Source of the DNA: Cercospora beticola
Taxonomy: Eukaryota > Ascomycota > Dothideomycetes > Mycosphaerellales > Mycosphaerellaceae
DNA length: 64,000 bases
Direction: 5' to 3'
NCBI RefSeq assembly: GCF_033473495.1
Contig: NC_088939.1
Location: forward strand, 1,488,001-1,552,000
The position numbers were made by a program, and so were the translations under genes. Of the stretch, positions 50,453 to 60,752 are shown in pieces; position 1 is the first letter of the stretch; each line of letters starts with the position of its first letter. Below the pieces are notes generated by a model, which made no database searches, was not told the DNA's origin, and saw only the letters and a program-made list of their open reading frames with translations.

Positions 50453-52729
50453 CTACACGATCTCCACCCATGCCTCCGACTTCCCATCGTGCAATGGAGC
50501 GCAAACTGGGTCGTCCAACAGCTCACCATGCATGACGCCATGCAAATATGCGCCTCTAATGAGGCTGTAGCGAGATTTGCCTCTCTCGTCATACGATCCT
50601 GGAGAAGGCCGCAGGATCAAAGGAACGCGAGAACCTGGCACAAGCCATAATGTGTCGTTTGGGAGTAGGGCATCTGTACCGAGTCCTAGGTGTCCTGTGT
50701 TGGTGAGGAACAAGCGGAGTAGCACACGATGAGAAAAACATAGCTCAAAATCATGGTGAGCAGTCGAATGTATACCGATTCCAGGAAGTGATGCGTCATG
50801 ACTGTGCCTTGGATTGATGTATGCATGCATCTGGCTGATCGGTGCTTTCAGAAAACTGTCGGTTTTCGAGCTTTTAGCGCACATTGCCTTGAGAGAGTCG
50901 CGAACATGGGGGCTGGAGTCACCATGCAAAGCGCATAAAGCTTCGAAAAGGGTGGTCGTTCGCAGTGCTGAACCTGTGCCCTGAGGAGTGTCTCTAGAAG
51001 CTCTTTGGCTATCGCTTGGACCCTGGTTCCTTCTGGCTAGTGCAACAATCCACTCCCTGAATGAAGTACTAAGTCGCCATTTCCCGTTGTCTGCGGGACA
51101 CTTTCCCTCCCTATCAGTATCCACTATAAGAGTGCGCCAGAGAGTCTCAAAGACATCGGATTCATCAGAAGATTTCATGGCCGCGGCGCGCTCTTGAAGC
51201 TCTTCTAGCAATGCAAGCCAGCCAGGAAACTGCAGCGGTTTAGCATTCTCCACTTCTTTCTTCGTTTCGCCAGTCTTGCTAATGGTTGCAATTTGGCTGC
51301 CTTTCAAGATCAAAGTCTTGCCATCATCAGCAAAGTACGGTTGCACGATTGGTAGGTCACCAGCTGCTGCATATCTCTGGTAGCTCGTAATACCTAGGCC
51401 TATTCCACCGGAACAACTCCAATCTGGTACCCACGATGGCAGATCCTGGTGTTGAGGCGCACGCCGACATTCAACTTGATGCAGAATATGCAATCTCTCG
51501 TCGTCCACCGAGTCCGTGAGCAATTCTCGTGCGATCGCTGTGTATGTCTGCTGAGTTGATATCTGATAATTCGCTGTTGCAGATATGCGGAAGTTTTCTC
51601 TGGCAATGGATAACAAGCTGTAGATCTTGTCTCTCGGATCACTACTATCAAAATCGCGAGCTCGGATGAGGTAGGGCAAAAACGAATGGGTCTTGTAGAG
51701 ACCTCTCGCAGCACTTGCTAATTTCGCCGGACTCCCGTGGGACAAAGACACGGCAGTTTGGTCATGGTCAAAAGGATATACTGTCGGATCGCTGAAATGT
51801 CTGCCGAGGTCTCCAGTGATGAGGAGGTCGGAAACGAAAGTGAGCTGAGTCCAGCTTAATGTCTGAGGCCCACATAGAATCAACAAGCGTGCTTCATCTG
51901 ACTCAAAGGCTGACAAACTATGGCCATCCACTGGGCTCAAAGCTGATGACTTGCTTTCGGAGTGAGGTTGTGAGTTGGCCACAGTCAAGATCACCTCCTG
52001 GACTACCCAAGCTCTGGAAAACCACGATCTTCGGAAAAATAGAGCAAGCGATTTCCAATGATCAAGACTCGAACAGCCAGGCAAAAGCGCCTGAGCAAGC
52101 TGGCCGTCCAAATTCTGAGGATGCAACAATCGTGCCTGTTCACGTGAAAGCTTGCACAAGGCGTTGATCAAAGGTATGGCCTTATCAGACGCTTCATCGC
52201 TTTCTCCTAACCATGCCACCGTGCGCTCAGCCTGCTGGAAAATTCTTCCCATCTGCTCGACCTGTTTCTTTTTCTCTTCTAGATTGCTCTGATCGATACA
52301 TAGATCATCGGCCCATAAGTATTCGACCGGCGGTTGTAACGATACGATATGCGTCAGTGCGGAATACAAATTCTGCAGCACAAGCATGCGGTGACCCTGC
52401 CACCCTGCCTGGTTCTCATAGACCTGGCAGATTATTGTATGCCATACATCCTTGGAAAATTCGACGGGTTGCCTTTGCCTCAAAGGCGACCTCCAGGCGT
52501 AGGACAATGCAGTGTAGGATGGAGGTATCGAATTCGCATCGATCGCGTGAAACCGAAAAATGACACCACTAGGTGTACGTACAACCTGGAGTAGTCGAAA
52601 AGCCTGAGGGCTAAGAAGTCGAACGCTTTCCGCTTCATAAACAGCTCGTCGATCTTCGAGGTTGATGGCGCCAGTTGTCGTGGGGATATTCACGCCACAT
52701 GAATGCTCGCTGTACTGCTCATCGGCCAT
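50453..52729 (-). CDS. HET-domain (heterokaryon incompatibility) protein
   Basis: A single exon of 758 aa. The HET domain occupies about residues 70-260: YTALSYAWRSPLRQRQPVEF, LQNLYSALTHI, VEYLWADDLCIDQSNLEEKK, QVEQMGRIFQQAERTVAWLG and SWFSRAWVVQEV. These correspond to the family's three conserved blocks (SYxWG-like, the W-DxxCIDQ block and W-x-R-x-WxxQE). A later segment ARDFDSSDPRDKIYSLLSI is the usual region linking to the variable C-terminal half, which has no recognised effector domain. HET proteins can trigger cell death after fusion of incompatible hyphae, but most family members have no proven partner. No NACHT, ankyrin or WD partner gene sits beside it. Confidence 0.92.
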   Translation of the reverse strand: MADEQYSEHSCGVNIPTTTGAINLEDRRAVYEAESVRLLSPQAFRLLQVVRTPSGVIFRFHAIDANSIPPSYTALSYAWRSPLRQRQPVEFSKDVWHTIICQVYENQAGWQGHRMLVLQNLYSALTHIVSLQPPVEYLWADDLCIDQSNLEEKKKQVEQMGRIFQQAERTVAWLGESDEASDKAIPLINALCKLSREQARLLHPQNLDGQLAQALLPGCSSLDHWKSLALFFRRSWFSRAWVVQEVILTVANSQPHSESKSSALSPVDGHSLSAFESDEARLLILCGPQTLSWTQLTFVSDLLITGDLGRHFSDPTVYPFDHDQTAVSLSHGSPAKLASAARGLYKTHSFLPYLIRARDFDSSDPRDKIYSLLSIARENFRISATANYQISTQQTYTAIARELLTDSVDDERLHILHQVECRRAPQHQDLPSWVPDWSCSGGIGLGITSYQRYAAAGDLPIVQPYFADDGKTLILKGSQIATISKTGETKKEVENAKPLQFPGWLALLEELQERAAAMKSSDESDVFETLWRTLIVDTDREGKCPADNGKWRLSTSFREWIVALARRNQGPSDSQRASRDTPQGTGSALRTTTLFEALCALHGDSSPHVRDSLKAMCAKSSKTDSFLKAPISQMHAYINPRHSHDASLPGIGIHSTAHHDFELCFSHRVLLRLFLTNTGHLGLGTDALLPNDTLWLVPGSRVPLILRPSPGSYDERGKSRYSLIRGAYLHGVMHGELLDDPVCAPLHDGKSEAWVEIV

Positions 52730-53091
52730 GATCAGTAGCTAACGCCCATCGATAGGTTCAAGTTGTAGACTGCCGTCGGTTTGTTCGTGTCAAATGAAGG
52801 AAAGCTTGAGAGTAGTGAGAATGCTGAACGGGAACCTAGCTGCAGGCAAGGATGCCACTGGATGTGCGAGATCGAGAATGACAAATGAGCTGCATATAGT
52901 ACGTGGCGAAGCTGCCGAGCTCGTTCTGCGTGTCAGTGTGCTGCAAAGATCAATGCATAATCGGCAACAGCCGCACGACACATAGGCCCTCGTTAAGTCT
53001 GCTGATCTTCACCATACTTTGGTCTCTGTGCCCCGCCTTCCAGAGCATGAAAATCGTGCTGGTAATGAGCTGCTTGTTCAACATTCGAAGT
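52730..53091. promoter_or_regulatory. Spacer between divergent HET and histidine-phosphatase genes
   Basis: About 360 bp. It holds both promoters. The phosphatase frame is open upstream to 52903, so its start may lie here (for example the ATG at 53047). Confidence 0.35.
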
Positions 53092-54019
53092 ATGTCGCCC
53101 AATTTGAGGTTCGAGTTCGTTCCAGGCTTTTTCGAGCATGATGGCCATCCAACTGGTCCAGAAGGGGGTTTCCGAGCAGTCCGTGAGGTCCCGAACGTAC
53201 CACCTCACCATTTGACATTTATGACTAAGCAGTATCCAGACGACACTCCCCGCTCTCGGCATTCTGCAACAAGATTATCCTGATCAGACTTCCACTGTTG
53301 GCGATCAAGATCCGCAGTGGCAACGCCTTGAGAAGCATCTTGCAGTACTCAACGCGGGACCCAAAGACTGCCCACACAAAGTCTTCTTCGTCACCCGCCA
53401 TGGCGAAGGTGTCCACAACGTAAAAGAACGTGAAGTCGGCCGCCACGAATGGGAAGCGCACTGGGCTCGCCTGCCAGGAGATGAGAAGACGACATGGCTT
53501 GACGCACGCTTAACTTCTAAGGGCAAACAGCAGGCTCAAGACTTGCGGTCCTTTTGGCTCCACGCTTCTCAAGTTGACAAGGTCCCGCTTCCACAGACAA
53601 TCTACTCCAGCCCTTTGATAAGAGCTCTGCAAACAACAAGCCTGGCATTCCAGGACATCCCAGAACTGAAATTCAAGCCCATTATCAAAGAGTCCCTTCG
53701 CGAGATAACGGGTGTTCACACCTGCGACAAAAGAAGCTCAAAATCCAGTATCGAGGCTGAATTTCCAGAGTATCAAGTCGAATCTGAAATGACCGAAGAA
53801 GACACCCGCTGGAAAGTTGACAGGAGAGAAACGCTGACAGAACGTGTCGAGGTAATAAATGACTTCCTGGCGAAAGTTTTCAGCGAGGATCCCAGTACGT
53901 TTGTGTCTTTGACGACACACTCGGGTGCAATTCGCGCATTGTATCAGGCGATCGGACACCCTGACGTATGGGTTGCGGCGGGTGCTGTTGTACCAATTGT
54001 GATTAGGGAAAATTCGTGA
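53092..54019 (+). CDS. Histidine phosphatase (phosphoglycerate-mutase-like) family protein
   Basis: A first exon from 53092 encodes MSPNLRFEFVPGFFEHDGHP, a start typical of fungal PGM-like proteins. A second, in another frame open from 53225 to 54019, encodes LPALGILQQDYPDQ, the RHG motif FFVTRHGEGVHNVKE, SSPLIRALQTTSLAF and the second catalytic His in SLTTHSGAIRAL. An intron must join them but the exact sites are unclear: GTGAGG at 53183 to AAG at 53273 keeps the frame (278 aa), while shorter options ending at the CAG of 53239 have a better-placed branch point (ATGACTAAG) but weaker donors. All catalytic residues are present, so an active phosphatase or mutase is likely, but the substrate is unknown. 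Confidence 0.8.
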
Positions 54020-54107
54020 GAGATAATGTGCTTCGATCAGCGATTAAGTCTGAGTTCCTCCGCTCGCAAAGCAGCACAGATCAGATCGTGAAGCAGGCAC
54101 ATACTCC

Positions 54108-54854
54108 CTAGCGTCTCCTCACTTTAGCATCCTTCTTCGGTGGTGGCCTCTTGGCATCGTCCGGCTTGGGCGTGGGCGTGAAACCCGGATACAGTATTGG
54201 CAGGAAGCGCTCCGCTCCATCCATCAGTCTTTCCATGCTGTGCACCTGCGTTGATATATCATCAACGTTTTTGCGTAGCTCAGCAATGTCTTCGTTAAGC
54301 GAAGCAATCTCGTGATCAAACTTGTCGATTTCCTGCTGTTGACGCTCCAACTCTTTATCGCTCTACCTGATCATTTTCCAATTTTCTTCCGTCTGTCGTT
54401 CTGTGGCCTCGGATCTTCGCTCTAGATCATCCAACCTTTGATCTCGAGATTTTAACATTAGTTCTAGATCATCCAACCTTTGGTCTTGAGATTGGGAGCT
54501 TCGTTCTAGATCATGCAACCTTTGATCACGGGATTGAGAGTTTCGCACGAGACTTTTAATCCTTTGGTCTAAGGATTGGAGCCTCTCGTTGACAATTTTG
54601 AAGTCTTGATCTAGGGGCTGAGAGTCCAGTTTGACGCTTTTGAGCTCTTGATCTTGTTGGCTCCGTTCCTCCTCTTGCACCTTTGCATATTGCTCAAGCG
54701 CCTTTCTGTATTCAACCGTGACGCGAGTCATTTCTTGCCAGTGTTCGTGTCTTGCTTCGGAAGCTTCTGGTATAGGTTTCGCCGACAGCTCTTGGAGCCG
54801 AGCAGCTGATGTTGACATCTGCTCTAGGTGATAGCTTGCAGAGTCATTGGCCAT
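54108..54854 (-). pseudogene. Coiled-coil protein gene interrupted by in-frame TAG
   Basis: From the ATG at 54854 the frame encodes 163 aa ending at a TAG (54363-54365). The same frame then continues for another 84 codons to a stop at 54108. Both parts are heptad-rich coiled coil. The first contains 14-residue repeats (RDQRLDDLERRS and variants) and the second EIDKFDHEIASLNEDIAELR, then a basic end (KKDAKVRRR). A related gene at 55289-55738 is uninterrupted and ends in a similar basic tail, so the downstream half probably belongs to the ancestral gene. The only GT-AG pair over the stop spans 34 nt and breaks the frame. A nonsense change (or sequencing error) is therefore likeliest; stop readthrough is possible but TAG-AGC is not a known leaky context. 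No function recognised. Confidence 0.55.
54421..54546 (-). repeat. Three 42-bp tandem repeats in the coiled-coil gene
   Basis: TCTAGATCATSCAACCTTTG recurs at 54421, 54463 and 54505, exactly 42 bp apart, encoding 14-residue (two-heptad) coiled-coil units on the reverse strand. A fourth, more diverged unit follows in the protein. Confidence 0.8.
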
Positions 54855-55288
54855 TTTTGCGGGATTAAGTCAGTGGAACAAATTGATGTATCGCCGGAGG
54901 AGGAGAAGAAAGGAGTTGAACTCCAGATCCTTCTTATGTTCCTTATCTTTCGTGTGAAGTCTTGGTTCCACTAGGAGTTTCGCAAAGTATGGTAGCCGAA
55001 AAACTTAAGTAGCTCCAGATTGGGGGATATCCGGGGGCCTCATCGACGCTTTTGGTCACCGTCTTGTGTCTCAACTTGGAAATTCCACGTCGTCCCTATA
55101 CCGCGGCTGTATACTGATAGCAGTCTTGCAAGCGGCGAAAAGGTCTTGCCGTATTCGAGCGTGGTCTTCATGGAGACCCGTGGGCGCTGCACCTCTTCAC
55201 CTCAGTACTCAGCTGCAAGCAGGTATCCATGGCTCATCAGCATCCAGGGCAGCGCCGAAGGTGTCCTCCAGCAGCAAGCACATATCCC
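54855..55288. other. Intergenic region between coiled-coil paralogs
   Basis: About 430 bp. The stretch at 54955-54992 resembles 55826-55864, at a similar distance upstream of each coiled-coil gene's start (both read on the reverse strand), consistent with duplication including the promoter. Otherwise nothing recognised. Confidence 0.4.
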
Positions 55289-55738
55289 CTATCTCCTGCC
55301 TCTCTCATCCTTCCTTGCGAATTTCCTTGCGCCCTCAAGGGTCGATTCTAAGCCCCGTTTCAACGATTTGCCTTCCACATTGCCAACCTCCTTCTTAAGC
55401 TCCTCCAACTTCTCGCACACCGATGCAGTTCCCATATCTAGTTCCTCCATCTCATGATCTTGACGTCTCATCTCTCTCTCAATCTCGTTCAAGCTTTGTT
55501 CTTGCTCTCTTATTTGATAAGATAGGGATTCTTGACTTCGACGTGTATCCTGAATCGTTTTGCTCATTTCTTCTGTTTGCCGCAATAGAAGCTTGGACAA
55601 TTCCAAGGTCTGGAGAGCGATTTTCTCCAAGCGGCTGAATCGTTCTGAGGCAGTTGTTGGTTGTTGCGATTGCATCAGCTCGTCGAGCCGGGCACGAGAG
55701 TTTTCGATCTGCTCTATCATATTTGTTGAGTCTTCCAT
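55289..55738 (-). CDS. Coiled-coil protein, intact paralog
   Basis: A single exon of 149 aa from the ATG at 55738. The N-terminus (DSTNMIEQIENSRARLDELM) parallels that of the interrupted neighbour (DSASYHLEQMSTSAARLQEL). A long heptad-rich region follows, including QIREQEQSLNEIEREMRRQD and HEMEELDMGTASVCEKLEEL, then a basic tail (KFARKDERGRR). No signal peptide, membrane segment or recognised domain. The frame extends upstream without a likely start beyond the chosen one, which was picked to match the neighbour. Function unknown. The coding pair, its tandem orientation and the similar upstream sequence suggest a recent local duplication. Confidence 0.6.
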   Translation of the reverse strand: MEDSTNMIEQIENSRARLDELMQSQQPTTASERFSRLEKIALQTLELSKLLLRQTEEMSKTIQDTRRSQESLSYQIREQEQSLNEIEREMRRQDHEMEELDMGTASVCEKLEELKKEVGNVEGKSLKRGLESTLEGARKFARKDERGRR

Positions 55739-56241
55739 CGTTAATCTCTCGGTGGGGATGAGGGATCTGTGGACTGTGGAGGGAAGAATTGTGAAAGGCG
55801 GCATTTTGAATAGTTTTGCTCGAGTTTGAAACTTTGGGTCCACCAGACTTCCCGAAAAGTATGCTCGATATGTGACTCCAGCAGCTCTGGACCAATAATT
55901 GTGGGCGGCTCAACGGATGCTCGAGAAAGATCCTTTGTAAGCAGTTCGGAGCAATATCTTGTGCTGCAAGGATAAGGTACTTTGCACGCAACACATGCGG
56001 CTGAGGGGAATCGAAACGCTGCTCGTATTGTCACAGGAACGGAATATGTACACAGGTTTTCGCTTAGCTCTGGTGCTCATTTGTACACTGTCTCCTCTCT
56101 TAAGCGGCCGTTCCTGCTGGCCGTCATTTGCTCCCGATGAGCGCTACTGCTCTCTGCGGCGCATTGCTCCCTCGCGGCTCCTGGTTCGTCTCAACGACAC
56201 ACGCCGTATTTCGTCACAACGTCCGCCGCTCCAGTGCTCGA
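55739..56241. other. Intergenic region between coiled-coil gene and MDV1
   Basis: About 500 bp. Holds the promoter of the coiled-coil gene and the 3' region of MDV1. No gene seen. Confidence 0.4.
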
Positions 56242-58500
56242 TCAACAACTCCACACGCCGACCACGCCGTCTCTTCGTCCTTCGATCAGATATCCGTCTC
56301 GGATTCGGACACGTTCTACCACTCCTGGTCGTGAGTCCTCCTCCTCCTGGTCCTTCAGCGTGCCCGCGCCAAGATCCCACTGCGCGCCATCGGTCTTGTC
56401 ATACACCTTTACGACATCCTCGCCGGAAGCAGCAACAATGTGCCGTGTGTCGAATTGCATCGATGTTATGGGCGCGTCATACGCGAAAGCATCGTGGATA
56501 TTGCCAGAGCGAAGATCCCATATCTGATGAATATGTTAGCAAAAGGGACCAACTACGTGAGGACTTTAATCTTGAACTTACTCGCACACTTCGATCCTGC
56601 GAAGCGGTGACCAAGAACATATCGTCAAACTGCAGCGCTGTCACAGGACCGGTATGACCGACAAGTTGTCGATGGACCTGACCGCTTCGCAGATCCCACA
56701 ATCGTACCATACCATCTGCCGTGCCGCAAGCAAGTGCCGTGTCAAATACCTGCAGAGCACCAATGAAATCTGCCTCGGCGCCCTGGAGTCGCCCGCCAGT
56801 CGGTTTCCACCAACTGCCCTCAGTCGCAGCACCGTTCAATGCCGCGCCACTAGGGACAGAGTGAAGGGTCGCTGCTTGCGCGGCAGCCCAGAGTACGTCT
56901 AATGTTTGCACACATCGTCCTTTTTCGAGATCCCATTGTCGCAAAGTCTTGTCAGCAGAGCCAGAAACAAGGCGTGAGCCATGGAAGTTCAACGCCGTCA
57001 CCTCGGCGACATGGGACGAGAGCGTGAACATGTGGCAGTCTCGCATTGCGTTGCCATGCACTTCCGGCTGCGGCGCTGATCCAAAGTCCGAGCCTGCAGG
57101 CGTGTATAGTTCTTCACCTGTGGCAGATGCACCTTCCTCGCCTTCGATATCTTCCGGAATGGGCTTTGAGTGGATGCTCGAACTGACGGCGGGAGTATAG
57201 TCTGCTTGGCTAAGATCCCAAAGTCGTATGCTCGCGTCCATTGAACCAGTCGCAACGATGTTCTCCTCAACTTGCAAACAACGCACGCTCGACAAATGTC
57301 CTTCCAGCATGCCCATGCATCTTCCTGCATTCAGGTCCCACACTCGCACTGTGTCGTCAAGTGCGGCTGTGACCATGGTCCCGAACGGCGCATCGAAGTC
57401 AAGTGCTGTAATAATGTCGTTGTGCGCAGGAATCTCTCGTATTCTTGACCCAGGCTCCATGTGCTCGTGCAATACTGGCATCGATATTCTTCTCGAGATG
57501 GCCTTTTTCCTCTTGGGTTTTGTTGGACTCTCTTTCACTTTAGGCAATTTCTCGTATATGCTTTCCGACATGAAGCCTGGGCTGTCTTGGCTCTTCTCAT
57601 CATCGCCTTCTTCCTTTTTAGTTCCCATATTCGCCAAATCAGACGTCTTTTGTGCCAATACAGCTTCATCCGCAAGCTCTTCTTCCAGAGTCTCAAGCTT
57701 CTCTGCCGTTTCTAGCACTTCCTGCTCCAGCTCCCTCTCTTCATCTTCCAGGCCGGCCAATCGTCCCAATATCACTTTTCGCATAGTATTCAAGTTTGCG
57801 ATTTTGTTGTCAATTTCTCGAATTTCGCTCGTACACATGGTCTTTCGAATGCCCATCATCTCTAGTCGATGCTCTAACCGATCTTTGTCTCTCTTCAACT
57901 TTTGCAATTTGGGAGGTCCAGCGATCGTTTCTTGTTCTGCGTCTTCCAGCAGCAGTTTCTGCCCAATACTGCCATGTCGGCTGTGTTTCTTTCTTCTCCC
58001 AGGTCTCCCAACGTCATCCTCGTCCGGCAGGCTCGCCTTGAATCCTTCAAATAAGCTGAACGGGCTACTACTTGCGGGGACATTCCGGATTAGTTCGTCA
58101 GGCAGATATGTCAACGCGCGATGTTCAATCTCGCTGGTGTTGAAGTTCGATCGAATGAGCTCGCGAGGATTGGCTTTTGCGAAGGAGAAGACGGAGCGCT
58201 GAATCGCAGGTCGTTGGGAGAAGCGGCGGACTGAAGACAGGGCATTGCGGTAGTGATCTTGGCCGGGAGCGTCGCTGGACGAGTGGCCATGAATGCCGGT
58301 GATGAGCTGCGAGGCGGTGGCGTGGACAGTGCGCCCGAACGCTTCGAGTTGGCGACTCTATCATGATGCATCAGTGGACTGTTTCACGTAGAGATGAACA
58401 TGTCTCATACGTTCAATATCGATTCCTCATCGTCGTGGTGGTGCTGCTGCGACATCCTGGCGCTCTTCCGCGGCGATGTGCTGCGTCCTCGGCTGGCCAT
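56242..58500 (-). CDS. MDV1: Mitochondrial fission WD40 adaptor, Mdv1/Caf4 type
   Basis: Reverse-strand exons 58411-58500, 56582-58357 and 56242-56523 (introns 53 and 58 bp, both phase 0) give 715 aa. Exon 1 is short and basic ([19 protein letters not shown]). The N-terminal extension continues [20 protein letters not shown], the Fis1-binding helical region, and [13 protein letters not shown] coiled coil spans about residues 180-260. Seven WD40-type blades follow from about 366, for example [47 protein letters not shown] and the final [10 protein letters not shown] in exon 3. Mdv1 links Fis1 on the outer mitochondrial membrane to the dynamin Dnm1. Order and length fit fungal mdv1 proteins. 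It is divergent from chorismate mutase (about 290 bp). Confidence 0.92.
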
Positions 58501-58788
58501 GTCGGGACACCACGGGCATGCTATGAAGCGCGCATCGCGAGGGAACGGCCAAGAAGGGTGTTTGTGCAGGTGAGAAGTGGTCACTCGACACTTTGTTTAT
58601 GGTGAAAGCAACCAACGTCACGCCCGCCTCCTCACTGCGCACGACAAGCTTCCAAGCAAGCCGACCGGGCTCAGCTCCGCTCTAGACCTTCACTTCCGAC
58701 AACGGCCTCGGAATCATAGAGACATATTTCTACCCATTGACACTCCGCTACGTATCAGCACTACTCGCTACAGCAGACATATCCCACC

Positions 58789-59595
58789 ATGGACCACGCC
58801 ATCGATCTGTCCGACCCAGAGAAGGCCCTCTCCCTCTCCAACATCCGCTACCAGCTCATCCGTCTCGAAGACACAGTCATCTTCCACCTGATCGAGCGCG
58901 CCCAATTCCCCCTCAACGAAGCGATCTACGCCCCAGGCGCTATATCGCTCCCAGGCAGCAACCTGAGTTTTTCAGACTGGGTCCTCCGCGAACAAGAGCG
59001 CACACAATCTCGCATCCGCCGCTACCAGTCCCCAGACGAATATCCCTTCTTCCCAGACGCCCTAGAAGAAGTTATCCTCCCGCCCCTAGAATACCCCAAA
59101 ATCCTCTGGAAGAACGACATTACAATAAACTCAGAACTAAAGAAACGCTACGTGGAACAAATACTACCCAACGTCTGCCCGCAACGCGAACGTGCCGAGA
59201 AGTCACCCCTCTCCGCTCAGGAAAACTATGGCTCCGCTGCTACGGCCGATGTCTCCTGTCTACAATCTCTATCCCGTAGAATACACTTTGGCAAGTTCGT
59301 CGCCGAGTCTAAATTCCGCGAGGACCCCGAGAAATTTGTAAAATTGATCAAAGCGGCGGATCGCAAAGGCATCGATGAAGCGATCACGAATGCGAAGGTT
59401 GAAGAACAGGTCCTGAAAAGACTAAGAACGAAAGCCGAAATGTACGGGAATGATCCCATGTTGGACCAGGATGCACCGAAGAAGATCCCTGTGGAAGCTG
59501 TGGTGGCCATGTATAAGGATCATGTTATCCCTTTGACGAAGATCGTTGAAGTGGAGTATTTGATGCAGAGGTTACAAGGGACAGAGTGGGAATGA
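58789..59595 (+). CDS. ARO7: Chorismate mutase (AroQ-beta, Aro7 type)
   Basis: A single exon of 268 aa, the usual length for fungal Aro7. Opening [20 protein letters not shown], then [14 protein letters not shown], and the regulatory-loop region [20 protein letters not shown] are all conserved. The catalytic helices include [20 protein letters not shown] and the C-terminal [20 protein letters not shown] end. It converts chorismate to prephenate at the branch to Phe and Tyr, with inhibition by Tyr and activation by Trp in the yeast enzyme. The 5' half uses almost only C-ending codons and the 3' half mixed or G-ending ones. Confidence 0.95.
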   Translation: MDHAIDLSDPEKALSLSNIRYQLIRLEDTVIFHLIERAQFPLNEAIYAPGAISLPGSNLSFSDWVLREQERTQSRIRRYQSPDEYPFFPDALEEVILPPLEYPKILWKNDITINSELKKRYVEQILPNVCPQRERAEKSPLSAQENYGSAATADVSCLQSLSRRIHFGKFVAESKFREDPEKFVKLIKAADRKGIDEAITNAKVEEQVLKRLRTKAEMYGNDPMLDQDAPKKIPVEAVVAMYKDHVIPLTKIVEVEYLMQRLQGTEWE

Positions 59596-60752
59596 GGACT
59601 GATCTTTCGGGGAGGACTCGAGATAAAAGTCCTCAGATGAATGTGTTTGTCTTTGCGTTTCAGCGAGCTGTAGTGGCAGGTAGATCTGGGAATGATACCC
59701 ATACATCGGAATGAAGACGGAGCTGTGCTTAAGGGGGGATAAAAATCTCACGGGCTAGTAGAGCTCTACACTTCTCTGCAGCCGCTGCTAGACGAATCAA
59801 ACTGGGCAGGCATCTGCCGTCCTACCTGCATTTGCAACTGGACGCTGTGAGCTTTCGAGACTCAATATCTGGAAGACAGCGCAACAGTCTGGCTTCGAGT
59901 ATTTCAGACACCCCCGTCGACTCCACAAAGGCGAGCGATTGCCTTCATGTCTCCAGTGTCAAGCGCGCGCTGTGGGAATCCTGAGACACAAGATCACAAA
60001 TGAACTGTCGTTGGACTTGTGACCAACGCGAGCACAAAATGCGAATGAAGTCCACTAACGCACATGGAGTTGTTTTGACCCTGGCTGCGAACACTCATTC
60101 TGCAAATCCTGTATACAGACTCTGGTTTGCTTGAGTATGATAGCCGCGAAAACCTATACGCCTAACCTCTGCTGAATAATGGCATGTACGTCTTGAGCTC
60201 GTGGAGGTACGACCTGGTGATTTCAGCAATATTTTTCTGCTCTCGCTTGCATGCTGCTGTACGGCTCGATTGACGGCCATTTCGGCGGCCCCTGTACCGC
60301 GTAAGTGCTCTGAATGCTCACAATATGGAGAGCAAGACAGATTGAGGTGCATAGCATGACCCTTGGATGGGTGTAGCGTTGCAAAGTGAAGTGCAGCAGC
60401 GAGCGTGGTGATATCGTTTGGACGCATGCCAAGGCGCGGGGCATGCAAGATCCCTGCCGAAGTTCGCGCCTGCCCCAAAGCGGGCAGATGCGACGACGCG
60501 CTAGCGTTTGAGGTGCATACCGCATTGTTCAGACTGAAGCCTATTGTCTGAATAGTCCAACAATGTGACCATCCCAAATCCGGCGCCGGCGCTGGCTAAC
60601 ACCCACCACTGCTCACTTTTCCCTTTGTCCTCACCATCTCGACCTTCTCTCCTCATTGCGACACCGACGAGACGTTGCCTGCTACGAATACCGACGCGCC
60701 CTCCACTTGATTCACTACGCGCCCATCGAGACAACAAGCGACACCACCCGTC
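59596..60752. other. Intergenic region
   Basis: About 1.15 kb. No gene supported. Short reverse-strand frames (60095-60577) have no domain and lack conserved features. A C/A-rich leader precedes the next gene at 60753. Confidence 0.4.
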
